64,000 bases of DNA, from positions 10,663,746 through 10,727,745 of the forward strand of contig NW_024037075.1 of the NCBI RefSeq assembly GCF_015706575.1, given 5' to 3'. Made by a program: the position numbers and the translations under genes. The notes under the pieces were generated by a model. It was not told the DNA's origin. It made no database searches and saw nothing but the letters and a program-made list of their open reading frames with translations. The stretch is from Patiria miniata (taxonomy: Eukaryota; Echinodermata; Asteroidea; Valvatida; Asterinidae). How positions within the stretch are numbered: position 1 is the stretch's first letter; the number at the start of each line of letters is the position of its first letter. This document shows, piece after piece, positions 11,326 through 21,749 of this stretch.

Positions 11326-12032
11326 GGTCAACAAAAAGTCTCCGGTTTCTGGTATGCGCGCGCGTCGCCGTAGCCATGCACGTCGGCAAAATGAAATTTT
11401 TTTTTTTTTTCAATGAAAGATGATGTCTCAAAACCGCAAAACTCACTGGTTTGACTGGGATCCTGCTGCAAGGGCGGATCCAGGGGGGGGGGGGGGGGCC
11501 AAAGGGGGCCATGGCCCCCCCCCCCCCCCAAAAACGAAAACAATTTTTGTTTTTATGTGACATCGCAATAAAGGCAGGCAATGAGCACACCACCATCTTT
11601 TCCCAAAAAAAAAACATTGGTTAAAGTGGTCAGAAATTGCCTCAGGTCGCACCACAGAGCATCAAGAATCCAAAAAAATTTCGGGGCCCTTAAGCGGGCC
11701 CCGAACCCCACGCCGTAATTTTTTCGACCCACTTTTTGGGGGGACCAATTTTTTTTTTGCCCCTTCCCCAAAAATTGTTTTCTGGATCCGCCCTTGTCCT
11801 GCTGCTGCACAATTTTAACGTATTTTTAGATGGGGTTATGATCAAGAATAAGCTTTATGTAGCCTCTCTGGACCCCCATAATTATATTTGCACTAAGTTT
11901 AGTGGGGCACCATTTGCAGTCATCAGTCGACATTTGAAGCAAAAAAAAAACAGGTAAAAAAAAAAAGCCGCGTCGCCGCACCACTTTTTGGGCAAGCTCC
12001 ATACCAGAAACCGGATACTTTTTTGGGGGGCC
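11326..12032. mobile_element. Harbinger-like MITE carrying a nested hAT-like MITE
   Basis: The termini are inverted and contain GTCTCCGGTTTCTGGTATG-type sequence preceded by a poly-A tract and GGYC. The flanks are TAA on both sides (11323-11325 and 12033-12035). A 3-bp TAA target duplication is typical of PIF/Harbinger elements. The same element without the nested insertion is at 55769-56151. It is non-autonomous, with no coding region. Confidence 0.75.
11469..11796. mobile_element. hAT-like MITE nested in the Harbinger-like MITE
   Basis: The ends are CAAGGGCGGATCC and its inverse GGATCCGCCCTTG. The 8-bp target duplication TCCTGCTG lies at 11461-11468 and 11797-11804. The interior has long G and C homopolymer runs and a palindromic GGGGCCCTTAAGCGGGCCCC segment. 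The unoccupied version of the target is visible near 55908 inside the related MITE. A sister copy is at 29361-29665. Confidence 0.85.
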
Positions 12033-12035
12033 TAA

Positions 12036-13575
12036 TGCCCCATTATGCCTAAAGTGCACAATTTGTGGCTTCCCATTACAGAACCGAGCCCAATCTAATG
12101 CATTTCTGGGAGTAATTAGCGCCTCTGCGCTCTTATCTGAGATAAAGTAGGTATCCGTTACACTGGGTGGAGCCCAGGACTAACCGACATTATTGCCACT
12201 TCAGGAGTGGTTATTATTAGTTACGCAACCACACAATAAGCCGCATCATTATGCATGATAGATTGCAAATGCGAAGATGCGACGAACCTTAGACTAAAAA
12301 TTGAAAATTGACATGGTTTTGACATATTTCTAGCAAAAAGGTGGTATTTTACTCTAAAAGTGTCCGGTTTTGTGGTTTCTGCCCTGACCACATGGTAGGT
12401 CGGATCGGGCTAAAAGTTGGTGTGCGCATTGCTCATCAGGACCTACAAGCACAACAGTTTTTTATCAAAATCGGAAGACATGAGGTAAAAAGTGCGTTGG
12501 TCTGACATGGAATGACCCCTATACACCTTTAGAATTTCCCTGTGGAGACCCTTTTAACCTATTGTCCTGGGTCTCCACAAGGTACCAGATATCCGTTCCT
12601 GATATGGCTCATAGAAGAAACGCCTACACAAAATGTTGGGGTAGCCTAGATTAAACAGCTCAGCGGCATATCCAGGGAAGTATATTCGACCTGGAAATCA
12701 CACAAATTGTAGCTTATCGCTCTCCACAGAGTTGATATCCAAAAAAAGTGGGTGTTTTGCTGTGTCGAGGGTTGCTGATTAACCCCAACGCCATGCAAGG
12801 TAACAATGAGAGCTCGACCGGACCATGAACTCAAACATAGAAACTCTGCCAGCCTTTTGAAATTCCAAAAGGTAAATCGCTCAAAACTTGCTGTGCGGCA
12901 TAATTCGACCGCCAAAGGCGCTTGGAAACTTGTGAACATGGTGGGATAAATACAAACACACCTGCTGTCACTGCGCACCTAACTGCCCGCCAATGGACAT
13001 TTCAATAATAAATTCATGATTATGCATGCATAGAGATGGCCTTGGCGGCACAAACTGTGAGGGGCCCATTGGAAATGTATGGGGCCACTTTTTGTCACCG
13101 CCATTTTCTCAAAGGTCCTTCAAGTATTTTCATGGCAAGACCTAGCGGGCTTGTCCGTACTTGGTTGGCTCGCTCGCTCTGTCACGAAACAGTCTTTACA
13201 ATCACAGACATATGGACAGATCGTAAGGCCAGACCAGACTAGACCAGCCTAGACCAGACACCCCAAAAAGACCTGAAAAGAAGGACATATGCTTTTCATA
13301 TCAAAGCCTTTTTCTTTCATGTTGAAATTCCTCTTACAATTTATCTGTATACAATTTGCCATTGCCTAAAGAGAAACTATTAATCAATCATACTTGCTTC
13401 AGAACACATTTATTTTCTTTTTTAAAGAAATAATAAAAAAGGCTTAGATCTGGGTGTGAAGGGTCACCAATTAGATATAGCAGTTCTTTCACCCCATTAC
13501 TTTAATCCCGGCCCTTCGAATAGACATGCTTCATTAGGTATTGTAACAGCCAGATGACTAATTTACTTTACGTAT
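12036..13575. repeat. Duplicated intergenic block, copy 2
   Basis: From about 12260 to 13575 this stretch aligns with 2540-3116, 4812-5499 and then the beginning of the gene flank (5500-5692). It lacks the 3117-4811 insertion. Homology to the flank is interrupted at 13575 by unrelated sequence and resumes at about 16607. No gene is recognised. Position 12036-12260 is unique in the window and shows nothing identifiable. Confidence 0.65.
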
Positions 13576-13579
13576 TATT

Positions 13580-13669
13580 GGCTTTTCCGCTTATTTGCGG
13601 AAAAGCCTTTGTTTCTGTACTTTTTAAAAAAAAAATTTATTGGCTTTTCCGCTTATTTGCGGAAAAGCC
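13580..13669. repeat. Tandem pair of perfect hairpins
   Basis: Two identical 28-nt hairpins lie 62 bp apart (13580-13607 and 13642-13669). Each has an 11-bp perfect stem GGCTTTTCCGC/GCGGAAAAGCC and a 6-nt loop. Their shared flanks (CTTTGTTTCT) show a direct duplication. A diverged relative of the hairpin and its downstream sequence occurs at 39729-39840, so this is the edge of a dispersed element. Confidence 0.7.
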
Positions 13670-14860
13670 TTTGTTTCTCTACTTATTTTTTGTTTTTTTT
13701 CCTCTTGGGACTTCCAACCAAAATGCCGTAGACTTTGTGCACGTTTTTTGTCATCGGCACTTTTTGCATAAAGCATACTCATATAACATTGAAACTTTAC
13801 ATAATCAAAGAACATATAGCAAAGGTCTTTCGCGAAGATAGACGCAATGATGACGTCATCATGGGTCATGTGACGTCATCTTAAAGGTGCATACTTTAGG
13901 GCCCTATATCGCGAGAATGGCAAGTCTAATTTGGTTCATACTTGGTATGTAGGTAGACCGGGATGTGTTATAGGTAAAAAATGGAGTGACGTCACGATGA
14001 CGTCATCGTGTGATTTTATAAGAATTTTTGAAGTTTTGGACCCTCAAACCATATCTTATCAACGGAACATGGTAAATTCAAAATTCTTTTTGCAATGGGT
14101 TTGTTAGGTAATGCATACTTGGACCAAAAAAGTGAAAAGTGCATGACGTCATGATGACGTCATCAAAAATGCGATTTTTGTATTTCACATATAAGGGTAA
14201 GTCTGATCGTCTTGAAACTTGGTGGATATGCAGATACAGTTACTAGTATGCAAAATCCGAAGTGACGTCATGATGACGTCATCGATTGATTTGTTATAAT
14301 TTTTTTAAACTTTGACATTTTCTTCTACTTGCAAAATTGTACATGAAATAGGATCATTATTAACTTTAAACTACGCACAGTACAAGGCCCTTCGGTAAAG
14401 TTGGTCTTAAACAAGTCACATCATAATGACGTCGTCATTAGTCATGTGACCTCATCTTACAAATTATAATTTAAACATTTTATACCTATCGTTCTAGCAA
14501 GCCAATTGGGCTGAAACTTGGCAAATAAAATACAGTTATGTGTATGTTATATTTAAAATAAAAAATACGTCATGTTAACGTCATCATTATTTTTTTAATT
14601 GATTTTTAATGTATATTATTTTCAAAGTTTCATTACGTTTTTCAATTGACAAGTTCGGAATTATCTTGAATCCGATCAATTACAAACTTCGAAACAAATT
14701 TAAAAGAACCAACCTATAGCCAGATTTTCCAGAAATTTAAAGGAGACTTTTTAGTCTAAAACGGACGAAATCACCTAATTCCCGATTTTGGGTAATAATG
14801 CGCACGTTGAGCAAGTATTCCTTTCGCCAAGCGAGGGCAGCATATACATTTAATGGTTAG
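13670..14860. repeat. Repeat region with recurring CRE-like TGACGTCA palindromes
   Basis: A diverged internal repetition carries a TGACGTCA-type palindrome, often doubled as TGACGTCATGATGACGTCAT, at about 13849-13880, 13986-14007, 14143-14165 and 14261-14282. Decayed forms lie near 14428 and 14568, so the spacing is roughly 120-165 bp. The sequence between palindromes is also repetitive (phrases like TTGAAACTTGG). No open frame of interest is present. The 5' end shares sequence with 39760-39840. Confidence 0.6.
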
Positions 14861-14901
14861 TTTTGTTTAGCATTCGGCAGCTATAAATGCAATGCAAGTT
14901 A

Positions 14902-15361
14902 AGGGTGCACACCGGTAAATCGATCCGCCAAGCTCATGAATAAAAGTTATACCCTCAAAATATTCTATATTAGAGAGTTCTGAGCGCCGTAAAATTGGGG
15001 AATTGAAGAGATATGGTAGTGAACCTCTGGCCCGGACTTGGAGCTTCCAATTTTGAGCATTTTGGATGATATTGGGCTCGAAAGTGGCGCTATTTTGCCA
15101 TGTTGTGGAGGGATCGTTTTTCAAGATGGCTACTTTTGCGCTTTGGGGAAAATAGGGGTCGTCTTCTTTGCGTGATAATATCTCGAAAAGTCAACGGTCA
15201 ACCCACCATAAATTAAAAAGAAATTGAAAGATGACACATTGATCATCATTTTTCTGTGCAGCTTGAATACCTGTGAGAGTTTCGAGTATTTTTAAAAGAA
15301 TTTTGAAGTATGGGCATTTAGCACTAGTGTCTATGGGAGTTTATTTGCAGGTATGCACCCT
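14902..15361. mobile_element. MITE, AGGGTGCAYACC-end family, long form
   Basis: The ends are AGGGTGCACACCGGTAAAT and the inverse ATTTGCAGGTATGCACCCT. The ~460-bp interior has no coding potential. A second copy at 15777-16154 lacks an internal ~80 bp. The same scaffold is recognisable, more diverged, as the 470-bp unit of the tandem array at 29921-37403: similar GGGTGCA tips, a CCCTCAAAAT stretch and a final GTCTATGGRAGTTTATTT. No clear target duplication could be fixed. Confidence 0.75.
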
Positions 15362-15776
15362 ATAAAGAATCACAAAGATGGCCGTTTCGCGCATGCGCTG
15401 TGCCGCGGCAGTGGTCTTTTCAGTGGGCGGAACCTACGGGAAGGGGAAAAAGTGTTTTAAAGGTATCAACAAGGGTTTTTTTCCGTAACGGATGTTTCCA
15501 AATCATAAGGGAGCAGTAGGCTATCACCCGATTACAACAATTGATAGTTGAAAGGGGGGGGGGGGGTATTTTGAGCTTAAAAGTAGCTGAAACTCAATTT
15601 ATTGTCGCTGGGGCGCTCTACCGCTTAGCAGGGGCAAAACAATCACTATTTTCGGGCTTAATATCGACCTCGGATAATATTTTTCTTTCATTTTTTTTCA
15701 AAATATTGACTTTGGAGATATTCTGCTTGTCCTGAATGTGATTTTGTGTTTAAATTTAAAAGTTGCCTGCTATTAT
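15362..15776. other. Inter-MITE spacer, no gene seen
   Basis: This ~400-bp stretch lies between two MITEs of the same family. It contains a G homopolymer run near 15557 and short open frames without recognisable features. Confidence 0.5.
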
Positions 15777-16154
15777 AGGGTGCACACCGGTAAATCGATC
15801 CGCCAAGCTCATGAATAAAAGTTATACCCTCAAAATATTCTATATTAGAGAGTTCTGAGCGCCGTAAAATTGGGGAATTGAAGAGATATGGTAGTGAACC
15901 TCTGGCCCGGACTTGGAGCTTCCAATTTTGAGCATTTTGGATGATATTGGGCTCGAAAGTGGCGCGTGATAATATCTCGAAAAGTCAATGGTCAACCCAC
16001 CATAATTGAAAAGAAATTGAAAGATGACACATTGATCATCATTTTTCTGTGCAGCTTGAATACCTGTGAGAGTTTTGAGTATTTTTAAAATAATTTTGAA
16101 GTATGGGCATTTAGCACTAGTGTCTATGGGAGTTTATTTGCAGGTATGCACCCT
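15777..16154. mobile_element. MITE, AGGGTGCAYACC-end family, internally deleted form
   Basis: This is the same element in the same orientation as 14902-15361, at high identity. It is missing about 80 bp that in the long form lies between the GTGGCGC and GTGATAAT stretches. The two copies are 415 bp apart. Confidence 0.75.
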
Positions 16155-16606
16155 TAAACATTAAATGTATCTGCTGCCCTCTATTGACGTAAATTATATA
16201 CTCACTTGGCTGTACTGTACGCACTTGGCTATTGCCACTCAACTGTGTGTGCATGGCTATCGCCGTTGAAATGATTTGCCGCCCTGTATATTTTTCCACT
16301 ATAGAAGTTAACTACGCCAATGTTATTGATTGCAATGATCTATAGCCCTCTACCCGTCTATTTCATTTACTTTTCTATTAGTAGAAAATGTCGTTATTAG
16401 TATTTGAAGTTTTGAAATATAAGGAGTCATGATTGCATCAGATTGTGCAGAACAGTAGTTGCTCAAAATGGCATTAGTATGGTAGGCCTATATGTCAGAA
16501 GAGGGAAAAACATATCTGTATGCTACATGTTGTGGAAAATAAAAACACAAAAATACGGACAACGGAAAAGCCGTGTGCTCTGTTCAAAACAGGCGCATAC
16601 CTCTAG
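16155..16606. other. Unassigned spacer
   Basis: This is AT-rich sequence between the MITE pair and the point where homology to the RQEL-gene 3' flank resumes. Short open frames are present, none with recognisable features. Confidence 0.4.
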
Positions 16607-18842
16607 TTTTGTTTGTGCCTCTAGCAGGAAGGCCAAAGTCAGTAGGGGAGACAGGAAATGTCGCTCCCAGTCGCCCCCCCCCCCCCCCCACTGATCGCGA
16701 GATTTTGAGTTTCAAAAAAATTATTATTGATCTACATGACGCCCCCCCCATGAAATGTTCCAGCCCCCCCCCCCCCCCAGTGGCCCCCCCCCCCCCCCCC
16801 CCCCCCATCGAAAAGTTCCTGGCTACGCCACTGCCCATAACAAGGTATACTTCGTAGCTCGGCAGCTAGCTATTATGATTCGGATGAAGTCAACCAAAAC
16901 AGACGCAGTAAACAAGATATGATGCTAATGTGTGCCTATTGCAAAGGTAGAAACACGCTGAGAACTGCAATTTGCCCACGTTGATCAATTCTCCTTTGGA
17001 CATCGAATGACTTGCAGCCCCTGCTACCCCCAGACTACGAATTGTTCTCATGACCCGATGCATAAACTAGTTTAAACACCCTGACGACATGCATTGTCCT
17101 TATTGAGCCAACTGTTCGCAAGCCAGTGCAAAAGCACCAGGTTAGAACATGGAGCAAGGAAAACGGAAGTTAAGCCGGCAAACACTCTTTTCCGAGCTAC
17201 AAGGCAAGTGGTTGTTCCGCTCATTTCTTAAAAGACAACAAAACGCGCAATTACGTAGGTTCTGAAATTGACACTATTGTTCAACGGGGATTCATCCATC
17301 AGGATTCACAAAAGATTCTTGTACTACTCAAGAGCAACATACACTGTGAAAGCATGTTCCTTTTTAATAAAGAAGTTTCACTCCAAACAAAAATCAAGTC
17401 CCTTACAAAAAAAACATCACGCCATACTTATTCGATGAAACCAGTTACACCTTCTACTTTAAAAGCAATGAACCAGCTGAACTTGTTAAGGGGCCATCCA
17501 TTTTGGTCATCATCGCGAGCGTACAAACTACACGCCGAGAAGGGGTTGGCAGGCAGCGTTACCCTTTTACAAGGAATTAAAAATGACGGTGGGAACCAAT
17601 GGGAGAAATCGTCATTGTTCCCTTTTCATTTTGTACGCTACCGAATGGGAGGGAGGATCCGGCAAAATGAGTACAGTTTGTACGCTGGTAATGGTGATGG
17701 GAATGGAAGGCACCTGAATATGGGATAATTAAGTGGCAATTACCGGAAAATCTGCCCGATTTTAATCGGATTAGGGAACTTTTATCAAAACTGGTCATTC
17801 AATCAGTACTAAATTCACATTCTGGCTGGCATCTTTCAGAAGATAAAACCAAAAGTCCATTATAAAGTTTCCAAAAGGTGTCTCCAGCGGACCCGACTTT
17901 TAAAGATTTAAATTTTACTGTATACATGTACATGAATAGTGATTCTTGGTTCCCGAAAATTTTAGATATTAAATACCACAGTTTTACTTAAAACAAAATG
18001 CTGTAAGGAGCTTTTTCAGAAAAATTATATTAATTTTGCCTCGGTGTTAAAAATTATTCCATGCCCTTTAAATAATAACTGTGTTAAAATGACAGCAATA
18101 ATTACAACCACAACAAATTGCATGTAGGCTACGAGTAAAAATGAATGCTATATGTAAACTAAATATGCAATCGGTGAACTGAAGCTAAAGTAAAATGAGA
18201 CAGTTAATATAATATATTATGCAGTAGCAAATCACAACTTGATAAGAACTCGCCTCTCTCGTACCTAAACTATTCTCAAAATTGTCAAGCACTAACAAAC
18301 TGGTTATACAAACAGATCTTATTCTTTTAATCACAAATCCTCTAACAGCACAAACAGCTAAAAAAATAGTGAGATCATGGTGTACACTGCATCTTTCTTT
18401 GATCATCATACGGCAGTGGTGAGGCGTAAAATAGCCGTATATGTTTTAAACTCGTACAAGTGCCATTAGTCACAGCTTGATAACTGTTGGAAACTAAAAC
18501 CTATCCGTTTTTCTAAACTGTTGCCCAAATCAGGTGACTTGTATGCGCAAACCAAGATTGAAATATTTTTTCTTGTTTTTGATATTTCACTGAGCTTTAA
18601 AGTCTGCATTCGCAACTTATTTGACGATTGATGCCCAGACAGCGCAGTCAACCTTCACTCACCGACCAAACAGAAGACGCCAAATCAATCCTTACTTTTA
18701 GTTAGTATGGATTCATCAATGAATTCAATTTACCACAAAGGTTTACACTCGTGCTTAATTTCACCCAGATTATCACTCCAACAACTAAACTAATAACAAT
18801 ACGAAACCTGTACCTTATTATACACCAAACACCGAATCCTCC
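16607..18842. repeat. 3' flank of RQEL gene copy 2, with poly-C insertion
   Basis: This block is homologous to 5690-8071 and 190-2221. It differs by a C-rich insertion at about 16668-16841 containing several runs of 14 or more C and ending in TGGCTACGCCACTG, a typical hAT-type MITE tip. No conserved open frame was found. Apparent proline- or glycine-rich frames come from the homopolymers. Confidence 0.75.
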
Positions 18843-21146
18843 CTACAATTCCTGACGAGTTTTGTCTGCGTTCCTATCCTTGCGCAATCCCCTGTTTAAT
18901 GGGAAAATAGCGTGCATAATCCTGTACACGGCCTGACGTTCTGTCTCTGAGTTCATTTTGACCACTTTAGGGCCTTGCTTTGGTAACTGTGTTTTAGCAG
19001 GCGCACTTGTTTTGTCAGTGATCTGTAAACTGATGATAACCCTGTCTTGAGAGTCTGGGGAGAATTTGTCAGTTTTCATCTCTGCTAAGGTATAGGCGTC
19101 GTAGGTTTGTCCGTCATAGTCCCCAATAACATCAGAATTGCCTGTGTCAAGTTCTAAAACTTTCCCGTGCAGTATCACCTTACCTTTGGTGTTTCCTGAA
19201 GACATGAAGTCTTCCACTTCCTTAAAATCGAATGAGAAGCTTTGTTCAACACTTTCGCAGCACTTGACGTCATGTTCGTTGCGAACCCAATGCCATACTT
19301 CCTTGCCCTGATTTTCGGGTCTGTTACCAATATCTATTGAGAATGAACCGTACGGCTCGTACCAATTCTGCAGTGCCCCATCGTTATCACATGAAAACTC
19401 AAAATTGCCAGAAAGTACGTAATCTTTCAAGACTGCAGGTTTTTCGACAGCGGTTACGGGAATTAGTCTCAATTCTATTGTAACTATGTCTTCTGAGTCT
19501 TGTCTAAACTCCAATTTCTTTAACTCACTCAATGTATTTGCTTCATAGGTTTTCCCATCATAATTCCCAATTACATCGTCACCAGTTGTATCGTCCTCTT
19601 TCACGTGCCCGTGCAAAGTTATCTTATTGTTAACCTCATCCATAAAGTGTTCACTTTCTTGAAATCTGACCATAAAAGGTTGGCGATAAATGCCACCATT
19701 TGTAAGCGAGATAGCATTAGCTGTGGCCTCCCATATTTTATAGTTTTGATTTATGTTTCTACTTCCGGCACTAATATAGAAGTACCCGTAAGGTTCATAA
19801 TTAGAACCGTGCAACCCATCGCTATCGCATTGGAAACTAAAGACGCCTGTCAGCTGGTACTCGACCAGGTTGGACTCCGAATCTTTTGTCACTTCCCCTT
19901 CTTTGACTAAGGAAATGGCACGGTCCCCACTATAACAACATTTACTCAAATCCCGCTGAGTGGATGTTTTCCAATCAATTAGATCAAAACCAAGAGCATT
20001 TCCCTTGGATATGCAGTCATCCAGGGCAAGTGCAGTATTACCATCTAATTCCCATAGATTAGAGAAAACTACGTAGCTGTGATCGTTCTTGTTTTTAATA
20101 AACGTATTTATTGGAAGTTTTTCATCACTATTGATTGAATAGTCATTGATTGAATTATGAACTCTGCTGTAGTCAAATAGTGGAAATGCTGGGCCTTGAA
20201 TAATGGGCAGTTCCAGATCTTGCAGCTTGTCAGGGCATTGGACGCCCGTAATTTCTGCCACCAAGTCGCATACATTAAGGATGCTGGCCTGGGGTAACAA
20301 ATACAACTGACCGTATAGTTCATTTCCTCCTAGGCCGGGATCCCGAATGCTCCACGCATCGTCCACTTTCTTGTAGTCTCCTGGTTCGTTGGGGTCTTTG
20401 ATCTCTTCAAGAGTCAAGCCAACCAGGAACACGCCCAATACGTCTTCTACCAGGGATATACCGTCATCTATGGAAATGTCCGGCAACTTTTTGGCAAACG
20501 CGTAGATGTAGTCGATGACTTCATCCATATCCTTTGCGCCCCAAGGAGCGTGCAACTTGTGATACCCCTGTTTCTTGACGAATGTTTTGACAAACTTCAG
20601 CACTAAGTCGTCTGCCAGTCCCTTTTCTTTGTCAAATGATGACATCTTGTCCGCAGGTCGACGTACTTGATACATGTCAGAGCCACTGCAAATAACGTCA
20701 TCTTCTGAGGAGACATCGTCCTCCGTCAAGTCGCACGTTATCTTCACTTTCCTAGCCGATTGACCGGTGTATTCAATGGAGAAAAACCGCACCGCTGCAA
20801 ACTCGATGTAGTCGAAGTTACTTCCGCTGTCAAAAATGGCCTTTGTTTCACCGGTCGGCAGTTCAATGCTGATCTTTCCCTTGAACTCAGATCCTTGGAA
20901 AATTCCATGTGCCTTCCGAAACAGCTCGCCGATGGACATGTGCTTCAGCTTTTCAGTTGCGGAAACGATCGATATTTGAATTGAGTCCCAGTTGACAAAT
21001 AGCAGAGCACCACTGAGCCGATATCGACTTGAGCTAGCTGCTTTTTCGCTTGGCTTGTCCTCGGCATAAGTCAGCGAAATCACCAGCAAGCTGCAAACGG
21101 CGACCAATCGGAACAATCGCTTGTAACTCACATTCGTCTTCGCCAT
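18843..21146 (-). CDS. Signal-peptide protein with tandem modules and RQEL terminus, copy 2 (family not recognised)
   Basis: This is a paralogue of 8072-10375: the same 767-codon length, the same ATG start with strong Kozak context at 21146, and the same signal peptide, two C-terminal modules and KTRQEL end. By eye the products differ at about 27 residues, and I count somewhat fewer silent differences (about 19). That suggests a recent duplication under no more than moderate purifying constraint. Notable replacements in the ATG-based numbering include Trp to Arg near residue 268, Trp to Cys near 630 and Tyr to Ser near 699. Both frames are open throughout, so both could be functional. The function is not recognised. 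ER-lumen residence is inferred from the signal peptide plus RQEL. Confidence 0.85.
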   Translation of the reverse strand: MAKTNVSYKRLFRLVAVCSLLVISLTYAEDKPSEKAASSSRYRLSGALLFVNWDSIQISIVSATEKLKHMSIGELFRKAHGIFQGSEFKGKISIELPTGETKAIFDSGSNFDYIEFAAVRFFSIEYTGQSARKVKITCDLTEDDVSSEDDVICSGSDMYQVRRPADKMSSFDKEKGLADDLVLKFVKTFVKKQGYHKLHAPWGAKDMDEVIDYIYAFAKKLPDISIDDGISLVEDVLGVFLVGLTLEEIKDPNEPGDYKKVDDAWSIRDPGLGGNELYGQLYLLPQASILNVCDLVAEITGVQCPDKLQDLELPIIQGPAFPLFDYSRVHNSINDYSINSDEKLPINTFIKNKNDHSYVVFSNLWELDGNTALALDDCISKGNALGFDLIDWKTSTQRDLSKCCYSGDRAISLVKEGEVTKDSESNLVEYQLTGVFSFQCDSDGLHGSNYEPYGYFYISAGSRNINQNYKIWEATANAISLTNGGIYRQPFMVRFQESEHFMDEVNNKITLHGHVKEDDTTGDDVIGNYDGKTYEANTLSELKKLEFRQDSEDIVTIELRLIPVTAVEKPAVLKDYVLSGNFEFSCDNDGALQNWYEPYGSFSIDIGNRPENQGKEVWHWVRNEHDVKCCESVEQSFSFDFKEVEDFMSSGNTKGKVILHGKVLELDTGNSDVIGDYDGQTYDAYTLAEMKTDKFSPDSQDRVIISLQITDKTSAPAKTQLPKQGPKVVKMNSETERQAVYRIMHAIFPLNRGLRKDRNADKTRQEL

Positions 21147-21202
21147 CCTGACAACCTTTTTCAGGATCCTGAGCAAACTGAGCCTAGGCCGTTTTCTACG
21201 CG

Positions 21203-21210
21203 CTTATATC
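21203..21210 (-). promoter_or_regulatory. TATA box of RQEL gene copy 2
   Basis: GATATAAG on the minus strand lies 57-64 bp upstream of the ATG, matching copy 1. Homology between the two promoters ends at about 21238, roughly 30 bp beyond the TATA box. The two genes therefore share the core promoter but not distal sequence. Confidence 0.6.
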
Positions 21211-21282
21211 ACCACGGCCGCGTTGAACCTTGTGCCCCTTGTACAGAGAAAATCGATAGAAGTGGCATTCAATAATTTGAAT

Positions 21283-21316
21283 GTACACGAACCATCGGTA
21301 CAGATGGTTCGTGTAC
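21283..21316. repeat. Perfect hairpin upstream of copy 2
   Basis: Two perfect 14-bp arms GTACACGAACCATC/GATGGTTCGTGTAC enclose a 6-nt loop, about 75-110 bp upstream of the copy-2 TATA box. It has no counterpart at copy 1. It could be a palindromic factor site or a relic of a small TIR element. A looser relative occurs near 21350. Confidence 0.6.
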
Positions 21317-21749
21317 AAACCAGAATGAGCCAATAAGACAACAGCGCCGATGGTTTGTGCACTGACAGATACAACCAATAAGAGAGCACACATGGCCATC
21401 GGCCGAAGTGGCCTCGCTCAGCTCAGCTATCAGTGAGATTTACGTAACGTTGCTTATAACAACAGCGTATGTGGAGAAACATGAGGTCAGTGCCCTGGCC
21501 CTGCACAAGGTCATTAATGGAACGTACACTTTGTACAGTTGAGACCCTATTCATGTATTTGCTTCTGTTTCCGGACATAAAGGTTTGCTACTTGCACTAT
21601 AACATATTAGTTGGACATGGTGGTATGGAAACCTGGATAACGATATAATATGCTGAATATGCTGAATTGTAGCGCCCATACACTGAGAAAGAGACCTGGA
21701 GTTGTAATACATGCATGTTCTGGGAGAGTATATTCAACCAACGGCGAGA
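21317..21749. other. Unassigned spacer
   Basis: This is unique sequence beyond the duplication boundary. No gene, repeat or RNA is recognised. Confidence 0.4.

Noticed and set aside
16573-16857. Proline-rich and glycine-rich open frames
   Set aside because: They are produced by poly-C/poly-G homopolymers within an inserted MITE.
8072-21146. Assigning the RQEL proteins to a named pore-forming or lectin family on the basis of beta-rich tandem modules
   Set aside because: No diagnostic motif of such a family could be identified by reading, so the function is left open.
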